The notes below the pieces were generated by a model. It was not told the DNA's origin, searched no databases, and saw nothing but the letters and a program-made list of their open reading frames with translations. Of a stretch of DNA of 7,197 nt, positions 1 through 5,766 are shown piece after piece (the stretch's first letter is position 1; every line of letters begins with the position of its first letter). Both the position numbers and the translations under genes were made by a program. This DNA is from Oscillospiraceae bacterium. Lineage in GTDB: Bacteria > Bacillota > Clostridia > Oscillospirales > Acutalibacteraceae. Where the stretch lies: contig JAQXLO010000144.1 in assembly GCA_029012165.1 (NCBI GenBank), positions 1 through 7,197 of the forward strand. Direction: 5' to 3'.

Positions 1-249
1 AATTTCAGCAGTTGGACGGTTGTAACCAAGAGCACGTTCTTTAAGGACGGACAGGAAACACGCACCTGTGCGGACTGCGGACGCACCGAGTACCGTTTGG
101 TGTACAGCACCCTGCACCGCACCTTCTGCTGGCTTGAGGGCTTCGGGATCTTCCTTGTAGCGGTGGTGATATCCCCGTTCTTCTGGGTCATCAAAATGTC
201 CAGCCCCGCCCTGTATCAACAGCTCCTCCACGCCCTCACGGGTAAATAA
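1..249 (+). CDS. C-terminal fragment of a membrane-anchored surface protein with a CxxC repeat unit
   Basis: The reading frame is open from the first base to a TAA stop and gives 82 residues; the start lies upstream of the window. Residues 5-33 (SSWTVVTKSTFF... ETRTCADCGRTEYR) resemble a short repeat common in secreted proteins of Ruminococcaceae-like Clostridia, in which a W-x-V start is followed by D-G-x-E-x-R-T-C-x-x-C-G-x-x-E-x-R. The two cysteines at 23 and 26 could bind metal or form a disulfide. A hydrophobic segment at about residues 44-65, rich in F, V, I and W, is probably a C-terminal transmembrane anchor, followed by a short polar tail of about 17 residues. A plausible topology is an outward-facing repeat with the tail in the cytoplasm. 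The main domain and function cannot be known from this piece. An intrinsic terminator follows 13 bases after the stop, so the gene ends its transcription unit. Confidence 0.75.
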   Translation, partial: NFSSWTVVTKSTFFKDGQETRTCADCGRTEYRLVYSTLHRTFCWLEGFGIFLVAVVISPFFWVIKMSSPALYQQLLHALTGK

Positions 250-262
250 ACCGAAATAGCAC

Positions 263-302
263 AAAGCCTGCCGAATCCTTCTGCGGACTCGGCAGGCTTT
301 TT
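263..302 (+). terminator. Intrinsic terminator of the upstream surface-protein gene
   Basis: Arms 263-278 and 285-300 pair over 16 positions with a single A-C mismatch (275 against 288) and enclose a 6-base loop. The GC-rich core is GCCTGCCGA/TCGGCAGGC, and the descending arm runs into five T residues at 298-302. The stem begins with AAA, so weak termination from the other strand is also possible. It separates the partial first gene from the rpsB promoter. Confidence 0.9.
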
Positions 303-346
303 GTACGGAAATCGGCAAAAATGCGAAAAAATATGCCGTTTGCCTA

Positions 347-375
347 TTGCATTTTTCTTTGTCAAGTGATATAAT
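347..375 (+). promoter_or_regulatory. Extended -10 sigma-A type promoter for rpsB-tsf
   Basis: A perfect TATAAT at 370-375 is preceded by TGA at 367-369, giving the extended -10 form TGnTATAAT. At 17 bases spacing the -35 position holds TTGCAT (347-352), which matches TTGACA only at the first three bases, as is common for extended -10 promoters. The DNA upstream (316-359) is rich in A and T runs and may help RNA polymerase binding. Transcription should start near 381-383, leaving a leader of about 108 bases before rpsB. Confidence 0.8.
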
Positions 376-393
376 ATCAAAGCCTAAAACACA

Positions 394-463
394 CGGACAG
401 GCGTTCTGCGTGCCGGTGGCGGCTGCTCAAAAGGCTCCGCTGTGCGCCTAAATAGTCTGTCCG
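394..463 (+). promoter_or_regulatory. Structured 5' leader of rpsB, possible ribosomal-protein autoregulatory element
   Basis: Two self-complementary pairs are visible in the transcribed leader. CGGACAG at 394-400 pairs perfectly with CTGTCCG at 457-463, closing a domain of about 70 bases. Inside it, GCGG at 419-422 pairs with CCGC at 437-440 and continues after a small internal loop with 425-427/433-435 around a CAAAA loop. GCG at 401-403 can also pair with CGC at 445-447. The outer stem ends about 11 bases before the Shine-Dalgarno sequence at 475-481. S2 operons are autoregulated through the leader in some bacteria (known for E. coli rpsB). That this leader acts the same way is inference from position and pairing only. 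Confidence 0.4.
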
Positions 464-490
464 GAGGTCAAACTAAGGAGGAAAAAAACT

Positions 491-1216
491 ATGTCAGTCG
501 TATCCATGAAACAACTGCTCGAAGCAGGCGTCCATTTCGGACATCAGACCAGAAGATGGAACCCCAAGATGGCTCCCTACATCTTCACCGAGCGCAACGG
601 CATCTACATCATCGACCTGCAAAAGACCGTCAAAAAGCTGGAAGAGGCGTATATGTTCATCCGTGACATCGCCGCCAACGGCGACGAGATCCTTTTCGTC
701 GGCACCAAGAAGCAGGCGCAGGATTCCGTCCGTGAAGAGGCACAGCGCTGCGGTATGCCCTTTGTCAACGCACGTTGGCTGGGCGGTATGCTGACCAACT
801 TCAACACCATCCAGAAGCGCATCAAGAGACTCGCACAGCTCAAGAAGATGGAAGAGGACGGCACCTTTGATATGCTTCCCAAGAAGGAAGTCATCAAGCT
901 TAAGCTGGAAATCGAAAAGCTCGAAAAATTCATGGGCGGCATCACCGGAATGAAGAAGCAGCCTGCGGCGATGTTCATCGTCGATCCCCGCAAGGAGCGC
1001 ATCGCTGTCGCCGAAGCCAAGAAGCTCGGCATTCCGATCGTCGCTATCGTTGATACAAACTGTGACCCCGATGAGATCGACTACGTCATCCCCGGCAACG
1101 ACGACGCCATCCGTGCCGTCAAGCTGATCGCCGGCGCCATGGCAGACGCCATCCTTGAGGGCAAGCAGGGTGAGCAGCTTGCAGATGCTCCCGCAGCGGA
1201 AGCAGCAGCTGAATAA
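491..1216 (+). CDS. rpsB: 30S ribosomal protein S2
   Basis: Encodes the 241-residue small-subunit protein S2, which binds the 30S head-body junction late in assembly and helps recruit S1 or the mRNA platform. The length equals that of E. coli S2. Family motifs are present in order: LLEAGVHFGHQTRRWNPKM at 9-27, NGIYIIDLQKT at 36-46, FVGTKKQAQ at 69-77, NARWLGGMLTNF at 93-104, a coiled charged stretch at about 108-147, MFIVDPRKE at 161-169 and VAIVDTNCDPDEIDYVIPGND at 184-204. The C terminus is a short Ala/Glu-rich tail. The ATG is set by a perfect AAGGAGG at 475-481, nine bases upstream. It is the first gene of the rpsB-tsf unit and lies 38 bases before tsf. A longer frame beginning at 442 in another phase is only a shadow. 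Confidence 0.98.
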   Translation: MSVVSMKQLLEAGVHFGHQTRRWNPKMAPYIFTERNGIYIIDLQKTVKKLEEAYMFIRDIAANGDEILFVGTKKQAQDSVREEAQRCGMPFVNARWLGGMLTNFNTIQKRIKRLAQLKKMEEDGTFDMLPKKEVIKLKLEIEKLEKFMGGITGMKKQPAAMFIVDPRKERIAVAEAKKLGIPIVAIVDTNCDPDEIDYVIPGNDDAIRAVKLIAGAMADAILEGKQGEQLADAPAAEAAAE

Positions 1217-1240
1217 TTCCCCTTTTACAGAAATTTGAAT

Positions 1241-1246
1241 TGGAGG
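1241..1246 (+). promoter_or_regulatory. Ribosome binding site deciding the tsf start
   Basis: TGGAGG sits eight bases before the ATG at 1255. An in-frame TTG at 1240-1242 would add five residues (MEETQ) but overlaps this Shine-Dalgarno sequence, so it cannot be the start used with it. The ATG gives the standard EF-Ts N terminus MAITAKDVQALREKTG. Confidence 0.85.
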
Positions 1247-1254
1247 AAACACAA

Positions 1255-2352
1255 ATGGCAATTACTGCAAAAGACGTCCAGGCGCTGCGTGAAAAGACCG
1301 GCGTCGGTATGATGGACTGCAAAAAGGCTCTCACCGAAGCAGAGGGCAATATTGATAAGGCAGTGGAAATTCTCCGTGAAAAGGGTCTTGCCTCCGCAGC
1401 CAAGAAGGCAAGCCGTGCAGCGGCAGAGGGCACCGTTGCGGCGTACAGCACCGCAGATGCCTCCGCTCTGGTGGAGATCAACTGCGAGACCGACTTTGTC
1501 GGCAAGAACCCCGAGTTTGTTGCTCTTGCCAACCAGATTGCCAAGACGGCTGCCACCGTCAAGCCTGCCGATTTGGATGCTCTCAATGCGGCAACCATCG
1601 CAGACGGCAGCATGAGCGTTGCCGATTCCGTACAGGAGCTGTTCCTGAAGATCCGTGAAAACATGAAGCTTCGCCGTTTCGCTCTCGTCGAAGGCAAGGC
1701 TATTTCCTACATCCATGCCGGCGGTTCCGTGGGCGTTCTCGTTGAGTTTGACACCGACGATGCTACTGCCGCCAAGGACGAGTTCGTTGCCATGGGCAAG
1801 AACATCGCCATGCAGGTTGCGGCTATGAGCCCCGAATACCTGAGCAAGGACGACATCACCGCTGAGGAGCTGGAAAAGATGAAGTCCATCACCATCGACA
1901 GCTCTCTCAACAAGCCCGACACGCTTCCCAAGCCCATCCTTACCCAGATCATCAACAAGGCTTGCGCAGAGAAGCTTTGGAGCGATGCGGACATCGCCGC
2001 CTACGAGGAGCAGAAGAACAACAAGTTCCTTTTCAACTTCCTGTCCAAGGAAGCTGTTGCGACGCTTGCCGAGCTTGCGGTTGCAGGCAAGGATGAGTTC
2101 GTCCAGAACAAGATCTTTGCCGGTGCCGTGGACGGCCGTATCAAGAAGCAGATCAAGGAAATCTGCCTTCTCGAGCAGGCATTTGTGCGTACCGACCTGT
2201 TTGACGGCAATGTTGCCGGCTATGTTGCCGACGTAGCCAAGAAGCTCGGCGCCGACATCAAGGTCAAGAGCATCACCCGTTTCGCCAAGGGCGAAGGCCT
2301 TGAAAAGAAGGTTGACGATTTCGCTGCAGAAATCGCAAGCCTGACGAAATAA
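1255..2352 (+). CDS. tsf: Elongation factor Ts, long form with extra C-terminal-half sequence
   Basis: EF-Ts is the cytoplasmic nucleotide exchange factor that releases GDP from EF-Tu. The N-terminal UBA-like domain (about 1-54) carries VQALREKTGVGMMDCKKAL. The EF-Tu contact motif TDFVGKN is at 79-85 and matches the classical TDFV-K motif. The core continues with GKAISYIHAGGSVGVLVEF at 147-165 and NIAMQVAAMSPEYL at 183-196. The C-terminal module begins at GRIKKQIKEICLLEQAFV (294-311) and ends with ITRFAKGEGLEKKVDDFAAEI. At 365 residues it is clearly longer than E. coli (283) or B. subtilis (293) EF-Ts. The excess lies between about residues 212 and 292, where the classical protein has a short helical linker or coiled-coil region. 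The frame is intact and codon use does not change there, so this looks like a real insertion and not an error. It is co-transcribed with rpsB and followed by a terminator. Confidence 0.97.
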   Translation: MAITAKDVQALREKTGVGMMDCKKALTEAEGNIDKAVEILREKGLASAAKKASRAAAEGTVAAYSTADASALVEINCETDFVGKNPEFVALANQIAKTAATVKPADLDALNAATIADGSMSVADSVQELFLKIRENMKLRRFALVEGKAISYIHAGGSVGVLVEFDTDDATAAKDEFVAMGKNIAMQVAAMSPEYLSKDDITAEELEKMKSITIDSSLNKPDTLPKPILTQIINKACAEKLWSDADIAAYEEQKNNKFLFNFLSKEAVATLAELAVAGKDEFVQNKIFAGAVDGRIKKQIKEICLLEQAFVRTDLFDGNVAGYVADVAKKLGADIKVKSITRFAKGEGLEKKVDDFAAEIASLTK

Positions 2353-2369
2353 GCTTATCCGCTTTTTGT

Positions 2370-2408
2370 GCAGAGATATATACGCACCGTATGTATCTCT
2401 GCTTTTTT
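2370..2408 (+). terminator. Intrinsic terminator after tsf
   Basis: GCAGAGATATATAC at 2370-2383 pairs with GTATGTATCTCTGC at 2389-2402 over 14 positions, with one G-U pair, around a 5-base loop. Six T residues follow at 2403-2408. It should end the rpsB-tsf transcript. The next gene's Shine-Dalgarno sequence (2411-2416) starts just two bases behind the T run, which leaves the expression of that gene dependent on readthrough or on a promoter within the hairpin region. Confidence 0.9.
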
Positions 2409-2421
2409 GTGGGAGGACAGA

Positions 2422-3318
2422 ATGAAAACGAAAGAACGAACCACGGGACGCATCCAGATTGCGTTTGCGGCGATGCTGTGGGGATTGGCGGGCGTGTGCG
2501 TCAAGTCCATCACATGGGGCGCCATGTCCCTGATGGCGGCAAGGAGCGTGATCTCCCTGATCATGCTGGCGCTCGTCAAGCGTTCTGTCAAGGTGCGATG
2601 GACAAAGACGAACCTCCTCGGTGCCGTGATGATGAGCGCCACGGGAATGCTGTATGTGCAGTCCATCAAAATGACCACGGCGGGAACCGCCATCGTTCTG
2701 CAATATGTGGCGCCCATTTTAGTGTTTCTGTACTCTGTCCTTTTCAAAAAGCGCAAGGTGCGCTTTGCGGAGGTTTTGATAACCCTTGCGGTGTTCGGCG
2801 GCTGTGTGCTGTCCTTTGCGGATTCCCTCGATCCCACCCGGCTGGTGGGCAATTTGCTGGGACTTGCCTCCGGCTTTACCTTTGCCGCACAGATCATCGT
2901 CATGAATTCTGCGGAAAGTGATTCCAACGACTGCCTGTTTTTGAGCAATATCCTCAGCTTTTTGGTCTGCATTCCCTTTGTCTTTACGGACAGCACCATC
3001 TCCTTCGACCGCAAAAATATTCTTTGGGTGCTGATTCTCGGCGTGTTCCAGTACGGACTGGGCAACATCCTTTTTGGCAAGGGCATTCAGAAGATCGACA
3101 GGGTGGAGGCTTCCCTCTTGCTGACCATTGAACCGATCTTCAATCCCATCCCCGTGGCGATCTTCTGCGGCGAGCGGATGGGTACGCTGGCGCTGATCGG
3201 CTCGGCGGTGGTCATCGGATTTGTAACTTTATACAGTTTACTGCCGCAGCAGACGGCGCCGAGGAAATCTGTGAATAATATGCACGAAACCGAAAAATCC
3301 CTTGACAGAAATGCATAA
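2422..3318 (+). CDS. EamA/DMT-superfamily transporter
   Basis: Predicted ten-helix inner-membrane protein of 298 residues, a usual length for drug/metabolite transporters with two EamA domains. The first repeat covers about residues 12-132 and holds AAMLWGLAGVCVKSI near its start and TTAGTAIVLQYVAPILVF at 85-102. The second covers about 143-272 and holds KIDRVEASLLLTIEPIFNPI at 224-243 and a closing GSAVVIGFVTLYSLL. The Glu-Pro in the second repeat is the typical EamA helix-breaking motif. Family members export amino acids, their derivatives or other small metabolites; the substrate here cannot be read from sequence. ATG 2422 is chosen because GGGAGG at 2411-2416 lies five bases upstream; the upstream in-frame GTG at 2368 would start inside the tsf terminator. 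The polar 25-residue tail overlaps the promoter of the next operon. Confidence 0.9.
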   Translation: MKTKERTTGRIQIAFAAMLWGLAGVCVKSITWGAMSLMAARSVISLIMLALVKRSVKVRWTKTNLLGAVMMSATGMLYVQSIKMTTAGTAIVLQYVAPILVFLYSVLFKKRKVRFAEVLITLAVFGGCVLSFADSLDPTRLVGNLLGLASGFTFAAQIIVMNSAESDSNDCLFLSNILSFLVCIPFVFTDSTISFDRKNILWVLILGVFQYGLGNILFGKGIQKIDRVEASLLLTIEPIFNPIPVAIFCGERMGTLALIGSAVVIGFVTLYSLLPQQTAPRKSVNNMHETEKSLDRNA

Positions 3319-3330
3319 TTGTTGTATAGT
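3302..3330 (+). promoter_or_regulatory. Sigma-A promoter of the amino acid ABC transporter operon
   Basis: A perfect TTGACA at 3302-3307 is followed after exactly 17 bases by TATAGT at 3325-3330, five of six matches to the -10 consensus. The -35 box lies within the codons for the last residues of the EamA protein and its stop codon is in the spacer. Transcription should start at about 3336-3338, giving a short leader of about 26 bases that begins close to the ribosome binding site AAAGGAG (3348-3354). There is no room for a riboswitch or T-box. Confidence 0.88.
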
Positions 3331-3362
3331 AAATGTATTCCATGAATAAAGGAGTAATTGTG

Positions 3363-4157
3363 ATGAAAAACCTCAAGAAAATTCTCGCACTGGTTCTGAC
3401 GGTTGTCTTTGTGCTGTGCGCCTTTGCAGGCTGCGGTGCGAAAGAAGATCCGAAAACAGATGAGTCTGTAACGGGAGAAATTCAAGTTCAAAAGTTAGTC
3501 ATGGCGACCAACGCTTCCTTCCCTCCCTATGAATACTATGAAGGTGGCAAGATCGTCGGCATCGACGCCGAGATCGCCGCAAAGATCGCCGAAAAGCTGG
3601 GTCGTGAGCTGGAAATCGTGGACACCGAGTTCGGTTCCATCGTTGGCGGCGTCCAGACCGGCAAGTTCGACATCGGCATGGCGGGTATGACCGTCACCGA
3701 GGAAAGAATGCAGAGCGTCAACTTCTCCGAGACCTACGCCATCGGCGTACAGTCCATCATCGTGAAGGCGGACAGCGCATACAAAACCCTTGACGATTTG
3801 CTTGACGACACCGCCGCCAAGATCGGCGTACAGCAGGACACCACCGGCGACATCTATTCCACCGAGGATTTCGGCGAGGACAGAGTCGTCCGCTACAAGA
3901 CCGGCAACGATGCCGTGCAGGCGCTGGTCTCCGGCAAGGTCTCCGCTGTCATCATCGACAACGAGCCTGCCAAGTCCTATATCGCCGCCAACGAAGGCCT
4001 TGCGATTCAGGATTCTCCCTATACCGAGGAGAACTATGCCATCGCCATCGCCAAGGAAAACACCGAGCTGCTGAATGATATCAACACCGCCCTTGCGGAG
4101 CTGAAAGCGGACGGCACCATCCAGGGCATTGTTGACAAGTATATCCCTGCTGAATAA
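3363..4157 (+). CDS. Polar amino acid ABC transporter substrate-binding lipoprotein (family 3)
   Basis: A 264-residue extracytoplasmic solute receptor that hands an amino acid to the permease encoded next. The N terminus is a lipoprotein signal: basic MKNLKK, hydrophobic core 7-20, lipobox F-A-G-C with lipidated Cys24, then a charged linker to about residue 43. The mature part is an SBP_bac_3 domain: MATNASFPPYEYYEGGKIVG at 47-66, GIDAEIAAKIAEKLG at 66-80, FDIGMAGMTVTEERMQSVNFS at 102-122 and AVIIDNEPAK at 195-204. Arg115 and Asp199 occupy the positions that usually bind the ligand's alpha-carboxyl and alpha-amino groups. The specific amino acid is not decidable by eye; basic or polar amino acids or cystine are all possible. 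ATG 3363 is chosen because AAAGGAG at 3348-3354 is eight bases upstream; ATG 3333 would lie at the -10 box and before the likely transcript start. First gene of a receptor-permease-ATPase operon. Confidence 0.95.
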   Translation: MKNLKKILALVLTVVFVLCAFAGCGAKEDPKTDESVTGEIQVQKLVMATNASFPPYEYYEGGKIVGIDAEIAAKIAEKLGRELEIVDTEFGSIVGGVQTGKFDIGMAGMTVTEERMQSVNFSETYAIGVQSIIVKADSAYKTLDDLLDDTAAKIGVQQDTTGDIYSTEDFGEDRVVRYKTGNDAVQALVSGKVSAVIIDNEPAKSYIAANEGLAIQDSPYTEENYAIAIAKENTELLNDINTALAELKADGTIQGIVDKYIPAE

Positions 4158-4171
4158 GGATTCTCGAATCA

Positions 4172-4200
4172 AAAAGGGTGGGTGCAAATCCCGCCCTTTT
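4172..4200 (+). terminator. Intercistronic hairpin, probable partial terminator or mRNA stabiliser
   Basis: AAAAGGGTGGG at 4172-4182 pairs with CCCGCCCTTTT at 4190-4200 over 11 positions with one U-G pair, around a 7-base loop. Only four T residues are at the 3' side, all within the stem, followed by GTTC, so termination should be incomplete. It sits between the receptor gene (ends 4157) and the permease gene (starts 4223), where such hairpins commonly let the receptor be made in excess over the membrane components. That role is inferred. Confidence 0.65.
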
Positions 4201-4222
4201 GTTCTATGAAAGGGAAAGATGT

Positions 4223-4957
4223 ATGAAAGAAATGTTTGCTGACCTTTCAGCACAGGTCAAGCTTTGCTTCCTCAACGATGACCGCTGGAAGATGTTGGTC
4301 AAAGGTCTCGGCGCCACGCTGCAGATTACCGCTGTGGCGCTGTTGATCGGTATCGTTCTCGGCATCATCGTTGCGGCGGTGCGCTCGTCCTATGACAAAA
4401 ACAAGGAAACCATGAAGGCGCACGGCGGTATAGGCTATGTCCTGCTGTCCATCGCCAATGCCATCTGTAAGCTGTATCTGACCATCATTCGTGGTACGCC
4501 TACCGTTGTCCAGCTGTTGATTTTCTACTTTATCATTTTTGCCAAAATGAGCGACGGCGTGCCCGTGGCGATGATCTGTTTCGGTATCAACTCCGGCGCC
4601 TATGTGGCGGAGATCTTCCGCAGCGGCATTATGTCCACGGACAACGGTCAGTTTGAAGCGGGACGAAGCCTGGGCTTCAGCTATATCCAGACCATGCGCT
4701 ACATCGTGATTCCCCAAGCATTCAAGACGGTACTGCCCACCTTGTGCAACGAGTTTATTGTTCTGATCAAGGAAACCTCCATCGCCGGCTATGTGGGCAT
4801 CATGGACTTGACCAAGGCGGGCGACCTGATCCGAGGCAGAACCTTTTCGGCGTTCCTGCCGCTGTTGACTGTGGCGGCCATCTATCTGATTCTGGTGGTT
4901 TTGCTGACATGGCTTGTGGGTAAACTGGAGAGGAGGCTGCGCAAGAATGAGCGATAA
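4223..4957 (+). CDS. Polar amino acid ABC transporter permease (HisM/HisQ-type)
   Basis: A 244-residue membrane subunit that forms the importer pore with a partner copy (probably a homodimer, as only one permease gene is present). Hydrophobic helices are visible at about 30-53, 76-88, 94-108, 112-130, 170-184 and 210-233. The HisMQ-type N-terminal signature RGTPTVVQ is at 90-97. The EAA coupling loop at 144-166 (FEAGRSLGFSYIQTMRYIVIP) has the conserved Glu-Ala and Gly and contacts the ATPase. The cytoplasmic loop after the first helix (about 54-75) is somewhat longer and more charged than usual. ATG 4223 is supported by AAAGGGA at 4209-4215, seven bases upstream; an in-frame GTG at 4178 lies inside the intercistronic hairpin and is rejected. 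It overlaps the ATPase gene by 11 bases. Confidence 0.94.
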   Translation: MKEMFADLSAQVKLCFLNDDRWKMLVKGLGATLQITAVALLIGIVLGIIVAAVRSSYDKNKETMKAHGGIGYVLLSIANAICKLYLTIIRGTPTVVQLLIFYFIIFAKMSDGVPVAMICFGINSGAYVAEIFRSGIMSTDNGQFEAGRSLGFSYIQTMRYIVIPQAFKTVLPTLCNEFIVLIKETSIAGYVGIMDLTKAGDLIRGRTFSAFLPLLTVAAIYLILVVLLTWLVGKLERRLRKNER

Positions 4958-5690
4958 TGTATTGCTGGAGATCAAAGGTCTCAAAAAACATTACCGAAAC
5001 GGCACCATCAAGGCGCTCAACGGCATCGACTGCACTATCAAGCAGGGGGAAGTGGTCGTGATTATCGGCCCCTCCGGGTGCGGCAAGTCCACCTTTTTGC
5101 GCTCGCTGAATCTGCTGGAACTGCCCACCGAGGGGGAGATCCTCTTTGAGGGCATCGAGATCACCGACCCGAAGATCGACATCAACCGCCACCGCCAAAA
5201 AATCGGCATGGTGTTTCAGCAATTTAACCTGTTCCATAACCTCAACATTTTGGACAACATCACCTTAGCGCCCATTAAGCTTTTGAAAAAGCCGAAAGCG
5301 CAGGCAGAGCAGGAAGCCATGCAGCTGTTGGAGCGTGTGGGACTTGCGGACAGAGCCGCCGTATACCCGTCCCAGCTTTCCGGCGGACAGAAGCAGCGCA
5401 TCGCCATCGTTCGTGCCTTGGCAATGAAGCCGGACGTCATGCTTTTCGACGAGCCGACCAGTGCGCTGGATCCCGAGATGGTGGGCGAAGTGCTGGACGT
5501 GATGAAGGAGCTGGCACAGTCCGGCATGACCATGGTGGTCGTGACCCATGAGATGGGCTTTGCCCGGGAGGTCGGCACCCGTGTACTGTTTATGAAGGAC
5601 GGTACGATCATGGAGGAGGGCGATCCGCACACCTTCTTTGACGCTCCGAAAACGGAGCACGCCCGCAACTTCCTGGCAAAGGTTTTATAA
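4947..5690 (+). CDS. Polar amino acid ABC transporter ATP-binding protein (GlnQ/HisP-type)
   Basis: A 247-residue cytoplasmic ATPase that dimerises and powers the importer; length and sequence are typical of the GlnQ/HisP group. All nucleotide-site motifs are intact: Walker A GPSGCGKST at 41-49, Q-loop VFQQFNLF at 89-96 (Gln91), signature LSGGQKQR at 144-151, Walker B VMLFDEP at 164-170 with catalytic Glu169, D-loop SALD at 172-175 and switch His201 in VTHEMGFA. The start at 4947 overlaps the last 11 bases of the permease gene, and AGGAGG at 4931-4936 lies ten bases upstream inside permease codons, so the two are translationally coupled. An in-frame upstream GTG at 4914 would extend the overlap without a better ribosome site. 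A strong terminator ends the operon. Confidence 0.97.
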   Translation: MSDNVLLEIKGLKKHYRNGTIKALNGIDCTIKQGEVVVIIGPSGCGKSTFLRSLNLLELPTEGEILFEGIEITDPKIDINRHRQKIGMVFQQFNLFHNLNILDNITLAPIKLLKKPKAQAEQEAMQLLERVGLADRAAVYPSQLSGGQKQRIAIVRALAMKPDVMLFDEPTSALDPEMVGEVLDVMKELAQSGMTMVVVTHEMGFAREVGTRVLFMKDGTIMEEGDPHTFFDAPKTEHARNFLAKVL

Positions 5691-5695
5691 GATAT

Positions 5696-5739
5696 AAACA
5701 CGGGGTGTGAGACAAATCTGTCTCACACCCCGTGTTTTT
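5696..5739 (+). terminator. Strong terminator between convergent genes
   Basis: Arms 5696-5714 and 5719-5737 are perfectly complementary over 19 base pairs around a 4-base loop. T residues run from 5735 to 5739, so it ends the ABC operon on the plus strand. On the minus strand the same hairpin lies about 30 bases beyond the stop of the beta-helix gene but has only TTT followed by ATATC, so it may serve that gene as a weaker bidirectional terminator. Confidence 0.92.
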
Positions 5740-5766
5740 GATTTCAAACAGATAACGCCCCGTGCC

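Noticed and set aside
317..356. Inverted repeat AAAAATGC (317-324) / GCATTTTT (349-356) overlapping the -35 region of the rpsB promoter
   Set aside because: The arms are mostly A and T runs in an AT-rich promoter region with a 24-base gap, so chance is likely and no known operator is matched.
442..666. A 74-codon plus-strand frame starting in the rpsB leader
   Set aside because: It overlaps rpsB in another phase, begins at a GTG without a ribosome site, and has no recognisable product.
494..1261. A 255-codon minus-strand open frame over rpsB
   Set aside because: Antisense shadow of rpsB without family similarity or a start signal.
1225..2703. A 492-codon open frame on the minus strand across tsf and the start of the EamA gene
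   Set aside because: It runs antisense to two clear genes, has no ribosome binding site or recognisable domain, has a composition rich in Gly/Leu/Asp/His typical of a shadow frame, and crosses a terminator. It reflects the strong G/C third-position bias of the real genes.
3333..3362. Upstream ATG at 3333 as the start of the receptor lipoprotein
   Set aside because: It would lie before the predicted transcript start and ahead of the ribosome site, and it would put ten polar residues before the basic start of a normal lipoprotein signal.
3495..4253. A 252-codon minus-strand open frame over the receptor gene
   Set aside because: Low-complexity Gly/Asp/Leu-rich translation that mirrors the receptor codons; it crosses the intercistronic hairpin and has no ribosome site.
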